Notes under the pieces: model-generated | Databases searched by the model: none | The model's input: only the letters and a program-made list of their open reading frames with translations | Told to the model about the DNA's origin: nothing | Program-made: the position numbers and the translations under genes | Part shown: positions 26,923 to 35,152 of the stretch, in pieces | Position numbering within the stretch: position 1 is the first letter of the stretch | Layout: each line of letters begins with the position of its first letter | Assembly: GCF_018614525.1 (NCBI RefSeq) | Contig: NZ_JAGGOL010000029.1 | Location: 141,465 to 205,464 of the forward strand | DNA: 64,000 nucleotides | Direction of reading: 5' to 3' | Source: Streptomyces sp. ISL-11 | Lineage (GTDB): Bacteria; Actinomycetota; Actinomycetes; Streptomycetales; Streptomycetaceae

Positions 26923-28110
26923 ATGAGGCATTTCGAACACCTTGCGCCCTCGGTGCGGAATGGGCTGTTCCATAGAGAGCCCGGCGTCTTCGACGCCGAC
27001 TCCCCGGCCCGCACCCTCGCCGTCGCCCTCGGCGCCACGCTCTACTGCCCCGGCACGCGGCCCGCCCTCGCCGAGGACGTCGTCAAACAGGGCGAGCGCG
27101 GCGTGGTCTCCATGGTCGTGTGCCTGGAGGACTCCATCGGCGACGCCGACGTCGAGGCCGCCGAGGAGAACCTCGTCCGTCAGTTCGCCCGGCTGGACCA
27201 GCTCCGCCCGCCTGACGCGGAGGGCGGGCCGAGCCTGCCGCTGCTGTTCATCCGCGTCCGCGAGCCCGGTCAGATCACCGACCTCGTACGGCGCCTCGGA
27301 CCCGCCGGGCGGCTGCTGTCCGGGTTCGTCCTCCCGAAATTCACCGAGGAACGCGGCGTCCCCTTCCTCGAAGCGCTGACCGGCGCCGAAAGCACCCGCG
27401 GGCGGCGGCTGTACGCCATGCCCGTCCTCGAATCGCCCGAACTCCTCCATCTGGAGACCCGGACCGAGACCCTCGCCGGCATTGCCCGCACCGTCGACAA
27501 ATACCGCGACCGGGTGCTGGCGCTGCGGCTCGGCGTCACCGACTTCTGCTCCGCGTACGGGCTGCGCCGCGCACCCGACATGACCGCCTACGACGTCCAG
27601 CTCGTCGCTTCCGTCATCGGTGACGTCGTCAACGTCCTCGGCCGCGCCGACGGCAGCGGCTTCACCGTGACCGGTCCCGTCTGGGAGTACTTCCGCCAGC
27701 ACGAGCGGATGTTCAAGCCGCAGCTGCGCCGCAGCCCCTTCGCCGGTCCCGCGGAGGCCCTGCGCACCGCCCTCATCCAGCACGACATGGACGGCCTGCT
27801 CCGCGAGCTCCACCTGGACCGGGCCAACGGCCTCCAGGGCAAGACCTGCATCCACCCCTCGCACGTCGCCCCCGTGCACGCGCTGTCCGTCGTCAGCCAC
27901 GAGGAGTACAGCGACGCCCAGGACATCCTGCGGCCCGATCTCGACGGCGGTGGAGTGCTGCGCTCCTCGTACACCAACAAAATGAACGAAGTGAAGCCGC
28001 ACCGGGCCTGGGCCGAGCGGATCATGCTGCGCGCCGAGGTGTTCGGCGTCGCACGGGAGGACGTGAGCTTTGTGGAGCTGCTGGCGGCGAGCGTGGGGAC
28101 GACGGAATGA
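26923..28110 (+). CDS. CitE/HpcH-HpaI-like lyase of the Ter biosynthetic module
   Basis: 395-residue TIM-barrel protein of the citrate-lyase beta/HpcH aldolase superfamily. Mg-binding acids are visible in VVCLEDSIGDAD (residues ~66-77) and in the later LRLGVTDFCSAYG strand; the C-terminal QGKTCIHPSHVAPVHAL motif is typical. It probably cleaves or forms a C-C bond on a small carboxylate. Its stop overlaps the next ATG (ATGA), and that gene overlaps the third in the same way. In Ter clusters such a lyase, a PRTase and a HAD phosphatase are predicted to make a nucleoside-like metabolite (Anantharaman, Iyer and Aravind). Confidence 0.88.
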   Translation: MRHFEHLAPSVRNGLFHREPGVFDADSPARTLAVALGATLYCPGTRPALAEDVVKQGERGVVSMVVCLEDSIGDADVEAAEENLVRQFARLDQLRPPDAEGGPSLPLLFIRVREPGQITDLVRRLGPAGRLLSGFVLPKFTEERGVPFLEALTGAESTRGRRLYAMPVLESPELLHLETRTETLAGIARTVDKYRDRVLALRLGVTDFCSAYGLRRAPDMTAYDVQLVASVIGDVVNVLGRADGSGFTVTGPVWEYFRQHERMFKPQLRRSPFAGPAEALRTALIQHDMDGLLRELHLDRANGLQGKTCIHPSHVAPVHALSVVSHEEYSDAQDILRPDLDGGGVLRSSYTNKMNEVKPHRAWAERIMLRAEVFGVAREDVSFVELLAASVGTTE

Positions 28111-30653
28111 CCTGGTCGGGACAGTGGGTGGCCGACCGGCTCGGCGTTTCCTTCGACGGTGACGAGCGGCTGCGGGAGCTGCTCGGGCTCGCCCTGCGGC
28201 GCAATCCCAAGCGGGCGCATCTGCTCGTGTCGAACGTGCTGGGCAAGCATGTGCCGAGTCCGCCCACGCGCGTGTACGGCGTCGGCGCGGGCCTCGGGCT
28301 GCGGGTGCGGGAGCTGCTCGGTGACGTGGAGGCGCGGCGGGCCGTCGTCCTCGGCTACGCCGAGACCGCCACGGGACTGGGGCACGCCGTCGCGGACGGT
28401 CTCGCGCTCGCGCCGTATCTGCACTCCACCCGGCGGCCGGTGCCCGGTGTCCGGCCCGTCGGCGGCTTCGAGGAGGAGCACAGCCACGCCACCTCCCATC
28501 TGCTGCTGCCGGAGGATCCGGAGCTGCTGTCCGGCGACGGGCCGCTGGTTCTGGTCGACGACGAGTTCTCCACGGGGCGTACGGTCCTGAACACGATCGC
28601 GGCGCTTCACGCGCGGTTTCCGCGGGAGCGGTATGTGGTCGTCGCGCTGGTCGACATGCGCTCGGACGTCGACCGCGTCCGTTTGGAGGAGTTCGCGGCC
28701 GAGCTGGGTGCCCGTGTGGACCTGGTGGCATTGGCCTCCGGGACGGTGCGGCTGCTGGCGGGGGTGCTGGAACGCGGTCAGGAGCTCGTCGCCGAGTACG
28801 AGGCCGTCGCCGGCGGGCGTGGGGAGCGGCGCCGGGGCCTCCGGGGTGGGGGTCCGGGGCCGTATATTTACGGGCCCGGCACCCCGAATCGCGACAGCTC
28901 CCTCTCATCGGGCCCGCAAATACACGTCAGCGCCCCGGACCCCCACCCCTCCGACCCCGGCGCCTCCCGTGCTTCGTCGGCCGGCCCCGCGCGGGTCGAT
29001 CTCGGCTGGCCCGGTGGAGTTCCTGATGGCGGGCGGCACGGGTTTCTGCCGGTGCACCGGGAGCGGCTGGAGGCTGCTCTGCCGGGTATGGCCCGTCGGG
29101 TCGTCGACGCGCTTCCGGGTGATGTCGAGCGGGTTCTCGTCCTCGGTCATGAGGAGTTGATGTACGCGCCGTTGCGGGTTGCCGAGGCCCTGGAGCTTGT
29201 TCTTTGTGGTGCCGTCGACGTGCGGTTTTCCACCACCACTCGGTCGCCTGTGCTTCCCGTCGACGATCCTGGTTACGCGATCCGTACACGTATCGCCTTT
29301 CCCGCGCATGACGGGCCGGCCGACGGGCCCGGCGAGCGGTACGCGTACAACGTCGCGGGCGGCGGGTTCGATGCCGTTGTGGTGGTGGTCGATTCGGTCG
29401 CCGATACCCCTGAATTGCACGGTCCCGGTGGGTTGTTGGAGCGGCTCGCCGGTCATATTCCGCATGTACTGCTCGCTGTTGTTCCCTCCTACACCCCCGA
29501 GGCTGCCTCACCCATGCACCGACCGCTGCGCGGCCCCGCCTTCTCCTCGTACGAGCCCGACGACGTCGGCTGGCTGCTCCAGGACCTCTCCGGGGTCACC
29601 CTGGAGGCGCCCACCGAGGAGCGCGAGGAGGCGATCCAGAGCGGCGGCGCGCACTATGCCGAGTCGCTGCCGGTCGAGTACCAGCCCACCGAGGAGTACC
29701 AGGCGCTCTTCCACGCCGCCCTGGAAACGTCCGCCGCCCGCGTGGCGCGCGCCGTCGGCGTCGTCACCGAGACCGTCCTCGCCGAGCGGTCCCCGCGGCC
29801 GGTCCTGGTCTCCCTCGCCCGCGCCGGCACCCCCGTCGGCGTCCTGATGCGCCGCTGGGCACGCCACGCGCACGGCCTGGACCTGCCCCACTACGCCGTC
29901 TCCATCGTGCGCGGCCGCGGCATCGACGCCGCGGCCCTGCGCTGGCTGGCCGCCCACCACGACCCCTCCGACGTCGTCTTCGTCGACGGCTGGACGGGCA
30001 AGGGCGCCATCACCCGCGAACTGGCCGACGCCCTGCGCGCGGCCGACGGCTTCGACCCCCGCATGGCCGTCCTCGCCGACCCCGGCCACTGCGTCGAGAC
30101 CTACGGCACCCGCGACGACTTCCTCATCCCCTCCGCCTGCCTCAACTCCACCGTCTCCGGGCTCATTTCCCGCACGGTTCTGCGCGCCGACCTCGTGGGG
30201 CCGGGCGACTTCCACGGCGCGAAGTACTACCGCGAGCTGGCCGGCGCGGATGTCTCCCGCGACTTTCTCGCCACCGTCGAGGGCCGGTTCGCCGAGGTGC
30301 GCGAGGACGTCGTCGCCGACGCCAAGGACATGGCCGCCGCCGACCGCACCCCCACCTGGGAGGGCTGGGCCGCCGTCGAGCGCATCAGCGAGGAGTACGG
30401 CATCCACGACGTCAATCTGGTCAAGCCCGGTGTGGGCGAGACCACGCGCGTACTGCTGCGCCGTGTTCCGTGGAAGATCCTCGCCCAGCGCGGCACCGGC
30501 GCCGACCTCGACCACGTACGGCTCCTCGCCGCACAGCGGGGCGTGCCCGTCGAGGAGGTGGACGGCCTCCCGTACAGCTGCGTCGGCCTGATCCACCCCC
30601 GCTACACCAGAGGCGCCACCGGCGCCGACGGCAAGGCGGTGGCGGGCCAGTGA
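28107..30653 (+). CDS. Fused PRTase-TRSP-StiP(PRTase)-PELOTA protein of the Ter module
   Basis: 848 residues. Domains in order: PRTase_2-type phosphoribosyltransferase (~1-235) with PRPP loop LVLVDDEFSTGRT; a low-complexity linker (~240-290) encoded by a large inverted repeat; a TRSP domain (~300-490) with the signature TTRSPVLPV; a second PRTase-like/StiP domain (~505-760) with VVFVDGWTGKGAI; and a C-terminal PELOTA-type RNA-binding domain (~770-840, VNLVKPGVGETTRVLLRRVPWKI..). In many genomes the PRTase-TRSP and StiP-PELOTA parts are separate genes. The StiP label (cysteine protease) is inherited; the sequence itself looks like a phosphoribosyltransferase. It overlaps both neighbours by four bases. 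Third-position GC drops in the TRSP part. Confidence 0.87.
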   Translation: MTWSGQWVADRLGVSFDGDERLRELLGLALRRNPKRAHLLVSNVLGKHVPSPPTRVYGVGAGLGLRVRELLGDVEARRAVVLGYAETATGLGHAVADGLALAPYLHSTRRPVPGVRPVGGFEEEHSHATSHLLLPEDPELLSGDGPLVLVDDEFSTGRTVLNTIAALHARFPRERYVVVALVDMRSDVDRVRLEEFAAELGARVDLVALASGTVRLLAGVLERGQELVAEYEAVAGGRGERRRGLRGGGPGPYIYGPGTPNRDSSLSSGPQIHVSAPDPHPSDPGASRASSAGPARVDLGWPGGVPDGGRHGFLPVHRERLEAALPGMARRVVDALPGDVERVLVLGHEELMYAPLRVAEALELVLCGAVDVRFSTTTRSPVLPVDDPGYAIRTRIAFPAHDGPADGPGERYAYNVAGGGFDAVVVVVDSVADTPELHGPGGLLERLAGHIPHVLLAVVPSYTPEAASPMHRPLRGPAFSSYEPDDVGWLLQDLSGVTLEAPTEEREEAIQSGGAHYAESLPVEYQPTEEYQALFHAALETSAARVARAVGVVTETVLAERSPRPVLVSLARAGTPVGVLMRRWARHAHGLDLPHYAVSIVRGRGIDAAALRWLAAHHDPSDVVFVDGWTGKGAITRELADALRAADGFDPRMAVLADPGHCVETYGTRDDFLIPSACLNSTVSGLISRTVLRADLVGPGDFHGAKYYRELAGADVSRDFLATVEGRFAEVREDVVADAKDMAAADRTPTWEGWAAVERISEEYGIHDVNLVKPGVGETTRVLLRRVPWKILAQRGTGADLDHVRLLAAQRGVPVEEVDGLPYSCVGLIHPRYTRGATGADGKAVAGQ
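28828..28964. repeat. Large inverted repeat inside a coding sequence
   Basis: The arms 28828-28860 and 28932-28964 agree at 28 of 33 positions, including a perfect 18-bp core (GGGGTGGGGGTCCGGGGC, 28843-28860, against 28932-28949). The inner arms CGTATATTTACGGGCCCG (28861-28878) and its relative 28909-28931 extend the pairing. It encodes the linker between the PRTase and TRSP domains without breaking the frame. Confidence 0.85.
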
Positions 30654-31453
30654 CACACCTCGTGGCCAGCGACCTCGACCGCACGCTCATCTACTCCACG
30701 GCCGCCCTCGACCTCACCATGCCCGACGCGCACGCCCCGCGCCTGCTGTGCGTCGAGGTCTACGAGCGCAAACCGCTGTCGTACATGACCGAGACCGCGG
30801 CCGCGGCGCTCGCCGCCCTGGCCACCGCCACCACCTTCGTCCCCACCACCACCCGCACCCGCGCGCAGTACGGGCGGATCCGGCTGCCCGGCCCCGTACC
30901 GGAGTTCGCGATCTGCGCCAATGGCGGCGAGTTGCTCGTACGCGGCGAGTCCGACCCCGGCTGGCGGCGCGGTGTGGAGCGCCGGCTGGCCGCCGAGTGC
31001 GCCACGCTCGACGAGGTCCGCGCCCATCTGGTGCGGACCGCCGACCCGGCGTGGCTGCTCAAGGAGCGCACCGCCGAGGATCTCTTCGCCTACCTCGTCG
31101 TGGACCGCCCGCTGCTGCCCGACGCCTGGGTGAAGGAGCTGTCCGTGTGGGCCGAGGCCCGCGGCTGGTCGGTCTCGCTCCAGGGCCGCAAGCTCTACGC
31201 CGTGCCCGCGCCGCTCACCAAGAGCGCGGCGGTCGCCGAGGTCGCCCGGCGCGTGGACGCCACCGAGGTCCTCGCCGCCGGTGACTCGCTGCTCGACGCC
31301 GACCTGCTGCTCGCCGCCGGCCGCGGCTGGCGCCCGGGCCACGGCGAGCTTGCCGACGCCGGCTGGACCGCACCGCACGTCACGGCGCTCGCGGCGCGCG
31401 GAGTGGCGGCGGGGGAGGAAATCATCAGGGCGTTCGGCGAGGCGACGGCGTAA
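30650..31453 (+). CDS. HAD-superfamily phosphatase of the Ter module
   Basis: 267 residues. GTG start inside the stop of the preceding gene (GTGA overlap), so translation is coupled. HAD motif I is LVASDLDRTLIYS (nucleophile Asp and acid/base Asp). Motif II is the Thr in FVPTTTRTRAQYGRI, motif III the Lys in APLTKSAAV, and motif IV AAGDSLLDADLL. The cap insertion between II and III (~80-190) is of the Cof/C2 kind used for sugar phosphates. It probably removes the 5'-phosphate from the product of the upstream PRTase. Confidence 0.88.
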   Translation: MTHLVASDLDRTLIYSTAALDLTMPDAHAPRLLCVEVYERKPLSYMTETAAAALAALATATTFVPTTTRTRAQYGRIRLPGPVPEFAICANGGELLVRGESDPGWRRGVERRLAAECATLDEVRAHLVRTADPAWLLKERTAEDLFAYLVVDRPLLPDAWVKELSVWAEARGWSVSLQGRKLYAVPAPLTKSAAVAEVARRVDATEVLAAGDSLLDADLLLAAGRGWRPGHGELADAGWTAPHVTALAARGVAAGEEIIRAFGEATA

Positions 31454-31470
31454 CCTCGGCGGTGCGTGGC

Positions 31471-31489
31471 CGGGCCCCCTCGGGGCCCG
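31471..31489 (+). terminator. Hairpin closing the Ter module
   Basis: CGGGCCCC-CTC-GGGGCCCG lies 18 bp after the HAD stop and 30 bp before the methyltransferase start. There is no T-run. Confidence 0.5.
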
Positions 31490-31518
31490 CAACTCCCTTA
31501 GCCGCCGAGGAGAATGCC

Positions 31519-32196
31519 GTGGATGCAGTGAACGACGTGCCGGAGTTCAAGGGCCCGCAGATCACTCCCGAGCTGTACACGTACGTACTCGCCCACAACC
31601 CGCCGCTCGACCCGGCCCAGCGCGCCCTCGTCGACATCACCCACAGCGCCCTGCCCGACCAAGCGATCAAGCAGGTCGCGCGGGAACAGGGACCGCTGCT
31701 GGCGTTCCTCGTCCGGCTCACCGGCGCCCGGCACGTGGTGGAGGTCGGCACGTTCACCGGCCTGTCCGCCCTGTCGATGGCCCGGGCGCTGCCCGCAGAC
31801 GGCACGCTCGTCGCCCTCGACATCTCGGAGGAGTGGACGGCCTACGCGCGCCGGGCATGGGCGGACGCGGGCGTCGCCGACCGCGTCGACCTGCGCATCG
31901 CCCCCGCCCTGGACTCCCTGCGCGCGATGCCCACCGAGCCGCACATCGACCTGGCCTTCCTCGACGCCAACAAGGACGGCTACATCGACTACTGGGAGGA
32001 ACTCGTCCCGCGCCTGCGCCCGGGCGGCCTGATCGTGGCCGACAACGTCCTCTTCAGCGGCGAGGTCACCGCTCCCGCGCCGGGCAGCCCGGCGGCCCAT
32101 ATGAAGGCGTTCAACGCGCATGTGGCGCAGGACAAGCGGATGGAGTCGGTGATGCTGACGGTGGCGGATGGGGTGACGTTGGCGCGGCGCCTATGA
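31519..32196 (+). CDS. SAM-dependent O-methyltransferase, class I (caffeoyl-CoA OMT type)
   Basis: 225 residues; GTG start behind GAGGAG. SAM-binding motif I is VVEVGTFTGLSALSMARALP and motif II TLVALDISEEW. The metal-binding acids are in LAFLDANKDGYIDYWEEL and VADNVLFSGEV. These cation-dependent enzymes methylate catechol-like or phenolic substrates. It lies just after the Ter module but is separated from it by a hairpin, so membership in that pathway is not established. Confidence 0.9.
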   Translation: MDAVNDVPEFKGPQITPELYTYVLAHNPPLDPAQRALVDITHSALPDQAIKQVAREQGPLLAFLVRLTGARHVVEVGTFTGLSALSMARALPADGTLVALDISEEWTAYARRAWADAGVADRVDLRIAPALDSLRAMPTEPHIDLAFLDANKDGYIDYWEELVPRLRPGGLIVADNVLFSGEVTAPAPGSPAAHMKAFNAHVAQDKRMESVMLTVADGVTLARRL

Positions 32197-32242
32197 CTTC
32201 AGTCTGCAGGGCGACCACTCCAGCCCGTCCGGGCAACCACCC

Positions 32243-32306
32243 CAGCCCGTCCGGCGATTGAGGACCGGGGTCCGGGGCGGAGCCCCGGTTACGGGAAGGG
32301 GCGGGG
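32243..32306 (-). repeat. Intergenic hairpin repeat (62-bp module), copy 2
   Basis: Reverse-complement copy of 7402-7463 with about three differences. It contains CAGCCCGTCCGGCGATTGAGG and the stem CCGGGGC-GGA-GCCCCGG. It sits between the convergent methyltransferase and FmdB genes and probably terminates both. Confidence 0.75.
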
Positions 32307-32334
32307 TGGGGAAGATTCCGGCCGGCGGCGATCG

Positions 32335-32550
32335 TTACCCGCAGCACCCACCTCCGCAGCACCCACCTCCGCCCCCACCGGCAGAAGGCGCGGAGGACCC
32401 GGACCCACCCGTAACCGCAACCGCCGACAACAACTTCACCGTATCCGCATGCCCCTCAGGGCACACCGCCGGCGCCGACGACTCAGCCATAGGCCGACTG
32501 ATCTCGAACGTGTCACCACACGCTTTGCAGCGGTATTCATAGCGAGGCAT
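32335..32550 (-). CDS. FmdB-family zinc ribbon protein
   Basis: 71 residues. MPRYEYRCKACGDTFEISRPM is the standard FmdB/CxxC zinc ribbon start, with the second ligand pair in VCPEGHAD. The tail is a Gly/Ser linker ending GGGGGGCCGGGCCG, with two CC pairs that could bind metal. Members were first noted near formamidase genes as putative regulators; their role is unknown. The start is the ATG directly before PRYEY, as in the whole family. Confidence 0.87.
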   Translation of the reverse strand: MPRYEYRCKACGDTFEISRPMAESSAPAVCPEGHADTVKLLSAVAVTGGSGSSAPSAGGGGGGCCGGGCCG

Positions 32551-32604
32551 GCGCGCAGCATAACCAGCCGCGGGGGCGACCCGCCGGGCCGGCCGGGGCA
32601 GGGG

Positions 32605-33996
32605 TCACTGCCCCGCCCCACGCTCCTCCCGGATCTCCTGCACCACACGCGCCGCGGCCTGCCGCACGGCCTCCGTCTCGGTGAGGAACGCCCACCAGTC
32701 CGGGTGCCGTCCCTCCAGGCCCGCGACGGCCCGGTCCAGGCGGGCCACGGCGTCGTCCAGGGGCCGGGCATGGCGCGGGTCGGGCGTGCTGCGCCCGGCC
32801 ATCGCGAGCCGCTGGGCGTCCCGGATGGCGAAGCGGGTGCGCTCGACCTCCTTCTGGTGGTCGAAGGAGACCTCGTCGAGCCTGCGCAACCGGTCGCCGG
32901 CGGCCGAGACGGCCTCGTCGGTGGTGTTCAGCAGGGCCCGTACGGTCGACAGCCGGGCCAGCGCGTCCGGCCAGCACTGCTCGGCGCGTGCCGTCCGGGC
33001 CTCCTGGAGCTTCTCCTCGGCCTGGGCGACGGCGCGGGAGGATTCCTCCGGCACCCGCTGGAGGTCCTGCCAGCAGGCGGCGCTGTAGCGGCGGCGCAGC
33101 TCGCTGAGGACCGGTTCGACGCCGGCGGCGCGGGTGGTGATCGCCTGGGCCCGGGTGCGCAGCGACACCAGCCGCTTGTCGATGTCGGCGGCCTTCTCCG
33201 GCAGGGTCTCGGCCTGGCCGCGGATGGCCTCGGCCTCGCGCACCACCCGGTCCGCGCGCTGGATGGTCTCCTGTACGCCGTGCTGGCCGGCGCCCTGGTT
33301 GAGCTTGGTCAGCTCGGGGGCGAGGGCCGCGAGGCGGGCGGCGAGGTCGTCGGCCTTGAGCCCGGAGGCCCGTACGGCGTCCAGCGCGCCGCTCGCGGCG
33401 AGGAGCCCCTGCCGGGCGCGCTCCACGGCGGGGGCGAGCCGTGCCAGCTGGGTCTCGGCCGTGGCCAGCAGCGGTCCGAGGCTCTGCCCGAACCGCTCCA
33501 GGTCGGCCTTGACGCGCAGCAGCTCGTCCTTGGCCTTGGTCAGGTCCGTACGGGCGCGGGCGGCGGTCCCGGCGTCGAGGTCGTCGCGGTCGAGGTCGTG
33601 GGAGTCGACGGCGCCGATGTAGGTGTGGGAGACCTCGTCGATGCGGTGGCCCAGCGCCGCGAAGTCGCCGGCGGCCTTGCGGGCGGCGGGGGAGGGGTCG
33701 ACCGCGGTGATGGTCTCGATGGAGATCCGCAGGTCGCGCTGGGCGGTGTCCAGCTCGTAGAACGCCGCGGCAGCCGCGTCCTTCGCGGCCTGCGCGTCCG
33801 CCCGCTGGCCCTCCCCGCGGCCCCGGCCCCAGCGGCGCGTACCGCCGCCGGCGAAGGCCGCGGGCGCGGCGGCGAGCAGCAGGGGCAGCGGCAGCAGTGC
33901 GAGCGTGACGGTGTCGCGGACCGCGGTGGCCAGGGCCGCCACAGCGCTGGTGCGGCGACGTGCCGGTCGTACGGACTGCGCGAAGGTCGCCGTCAC
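32605..33996 (-). CDS. Membrane-anchored coiled-coil protein
   Basis: 463 residues from a GTG with GAGAGGG upstream. The basic N terminus (RPARRR) is followed by one long hydrophobic segment (VRDTVTLALLPLPLLLAAAPAAFA, ~22-48), so it may be anchored or exported. Almost all of the rest is charged heptad-like helix rich in Ala, Arg, Glu and Leu, with repeated Leu/Ala spacing. The motif ERTRFAIRDAQRLAMAGR near residue 375 has a 47-bp near-identical DNA match at 49810-49856. No enzymatic motif is seen; a scaffold or envelope-stress protein in the manner of TerY-/TPM-associated proteins is possible. Confidence 0.75.
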   Translation of the reverse strand: MTATFAQSVRPARRRTSAVAALATAVRDTVTLALLPLPLLLAAAPAAFAGGGTRRWGRGRGEGQRADAQAAKDAAAAAFYELDTAQRDLRISIETITAVDPSPAARKAAGDFAALGHRIDEVSHTYIGAVDSHDLDRDDLDAGTAARARTDLTKAKDELLRVKADLERFGQSLGPLLATAETQLARLAPAVERARQGLLAASGALDAVRASGLKADDLAARLAALAPELTKLNQGAGQHGVQETIQRADRVVREAEAIRGQAETLPEKAADIDKRLVSLRTRAQAITTRAAGVEPVLSELRRRYSAACWQDLQRVPEESSRAVAQAEEKLQEARTARAEQCWPDALARLSTVRALLNTTDEAVSAAGDRLRRLDEVSFDHQKEVERTRFAIRDAQRLAMAGRSTPDPRHARPLDDAVARLDRAVAGLEGRHPDWWAFLTETEAVRQAAARVVQEIREERGAGQ

Positions 33997-34069
33997 TTGC
34001 CCTCTCCCGATGGATCGCCCCTGGCCCGGATGCCATTCTCCCACCGTTAAGGACGAACGCGCGGGGCGG

Positions 34070-34846
34070 TTAGTTCGCGTTGGTGACCTTCACATTGCCG
34101 TTGGTGTTGTGCCCGGTGATGGTGTGCGGGTTCCCGTCCTGGCTGGGCACGTCCACGGTGACGTTCCCGTTCTTGCTGTGGCCGTCGACGTCGTACGAGC
34201 CGCGCGGCACGGTGATGGTGATGTTGCCGTTCTTGTTGGAGGTCTCCACCCGGTCCGGGACGCGGCTCAGCGCGATCCGGACGTTGCCGTTGTCGGACCG
34301 GGCCCGGACCCGGCGGGCGCCGGTGTCGGTGGCGATCACGTTGCCGTTGGAGCTGAAGAGGTCGAGGGCGCCGGTGGAGTCGGTGACGTGGACCTCGCCG
34401 TTGGAGGAATGGATCTCCAGGTCGGTCTCGAAGCCGCTCGCCGTGACCCGGCCGTTGTCGTCCTTGACGGTGACCTTGACGCCGCGCGGCACCTCGATCC
34501 GGTGCTTCGACTGGCAGTGGGAGCCGATCCCGGAGCAGTGCTCGCGCAGCTTCAGGGTGTTCCCGTCCACCTCCCACGTGGCCTTGGGCGACGAACCGCC
34601 GACGGACCACCCGTCGAACCACCGCGTCACCTTCACCTCCTTGCCGTCGCCCGGCACGAGCTCGATCCCCGAGTTGTCCGAGTCCACGCTCAGCTCGCGC
34701 CCGGCCAGGGCGAACGCCTTGTACTCCGGCTCGGCGCCGTCGGCATCGGCGCCCCCGCAGCCGGTCAGGGCGGCCCCGGCGATCAGTACCCCGCCGACGG
34801 CGAGCGACAGCCGGGCGGCGGAACGGGTGCGGGCGCGGGCATTCAC
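34070..34846 (-). CDS. DUF4097 beta-helix lipoprotein
   Basis: 258 residues; GTG start behind GGAG. The lipoprotein signal peptide has the lipobox LTGC, so the mature protein is anchored outside the membrane. The remainder is a right-handed repetitive beta structure with recurring (D/S/N)NGxV turns: SDNSGI, DDNGRV, SSNGEV, SSNGNV, SDNGNV, NKNGNI, SKNGNV, NTNGNV. This is the DUF4097 adhesin-like family, often found with envelope stress regulators. It is a single gene, read away from the tRNA. Confidence 0.88.
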   Translation of the reverse strand: MNARARTRSAARLSLAVGGVLIAGAALTGCGGADADGAEPEYKAFALAGRELSVDSDNSGIELVPGDGKEVKVTRWFDGWSVGGSSPKATWEVDGNTLKLREHCSGIGSHCQSKHRIEVPRGVKVTVKDDNGRVTASGFETDLEIHSSNGEVHVTDSTGALDLFSSNGNVIATDTGARRVRARSDNGNVRIALSRVPDRVETSNKNGNITITVPRGSYDVDGHSKNGNVTVDVPSQDGNPHTITGHNTNGNVKVTNAN

Positions 34847-35026
34847 GTGGGGACTCCGGAGGGCAGCGGGGACGGCGGGCTTGATGATCACCCTATGAAG
34901 AGGCCCGACCGGGCGGAATGCACCCCGCTACCGCATCGAAGGTAGGGATAACCCCCGGCCCGCCCGCCACCCCCGCCCACGTTTGCGACCACCGGCCCCG
35001 GGCCATGTAGGCTGTCTCTTCGTCCA

Positions 35027-35101
35027 GGGCGCATAGCTCAGCGGTAGAGCGCTGCTCTTACAAAGCAGATGTCGGCGGTTCAAATCCGTCTGTGCCCACC
35101 A
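35027..35101 (+). tRNA. tRNA-Val (anticodon TAC), CCA encoded
   Basis: A full cloverleaf can be drawn: acceptor GGGCGCA/TGTGCCC, D stem GCTC/GAGC, anticodon stem CTGCT/AGCAG with loop CTTACAA (anticodon TAC, reads GUA), T arm GGCGG-TTCAAAT-CCGTC, discriminator A at 35098 and a templated CCA at 35099-35101. tRNA 3' ends are common integration sites in Streptomyces, but no integrase or duplicated tRNA end is visible nearby. Confidence 0.95.
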
Positions 35102-35104
35102 GCG

Positions 35105-35140
35105 CGAAGACCCCCAGTCGGCCACGGCTGGGGGTCTTCG
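35105..35140. terminator. tRNA terminator hairpin
   Basis: A perfect 13-bp stem (CGAAGACCCCCAG and its complement) with a 10-base loop lies directly after the tRNA-Val 3' end. It also lies just beyond the stop of the convergent gene. Confidence 0.85.
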
Positions 35141-35152
35141 GCGTTCCCGGAC

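Noticed and set aside
32220..32600. CRISPR-like array of short repeats
   Set aside because: The repeated CAGCCCGTCC units are few, unevenly spaced and part of the dispersed intergenic repeat; there are no regular spacers and no cas genes.
35027..35101. tRNA-Val as an integration site of a mobile element
   Set aside because: No integrase gene and no repeated tRNA 3' end were seen within the window; the neighbours are ordinary chromosomal genes.
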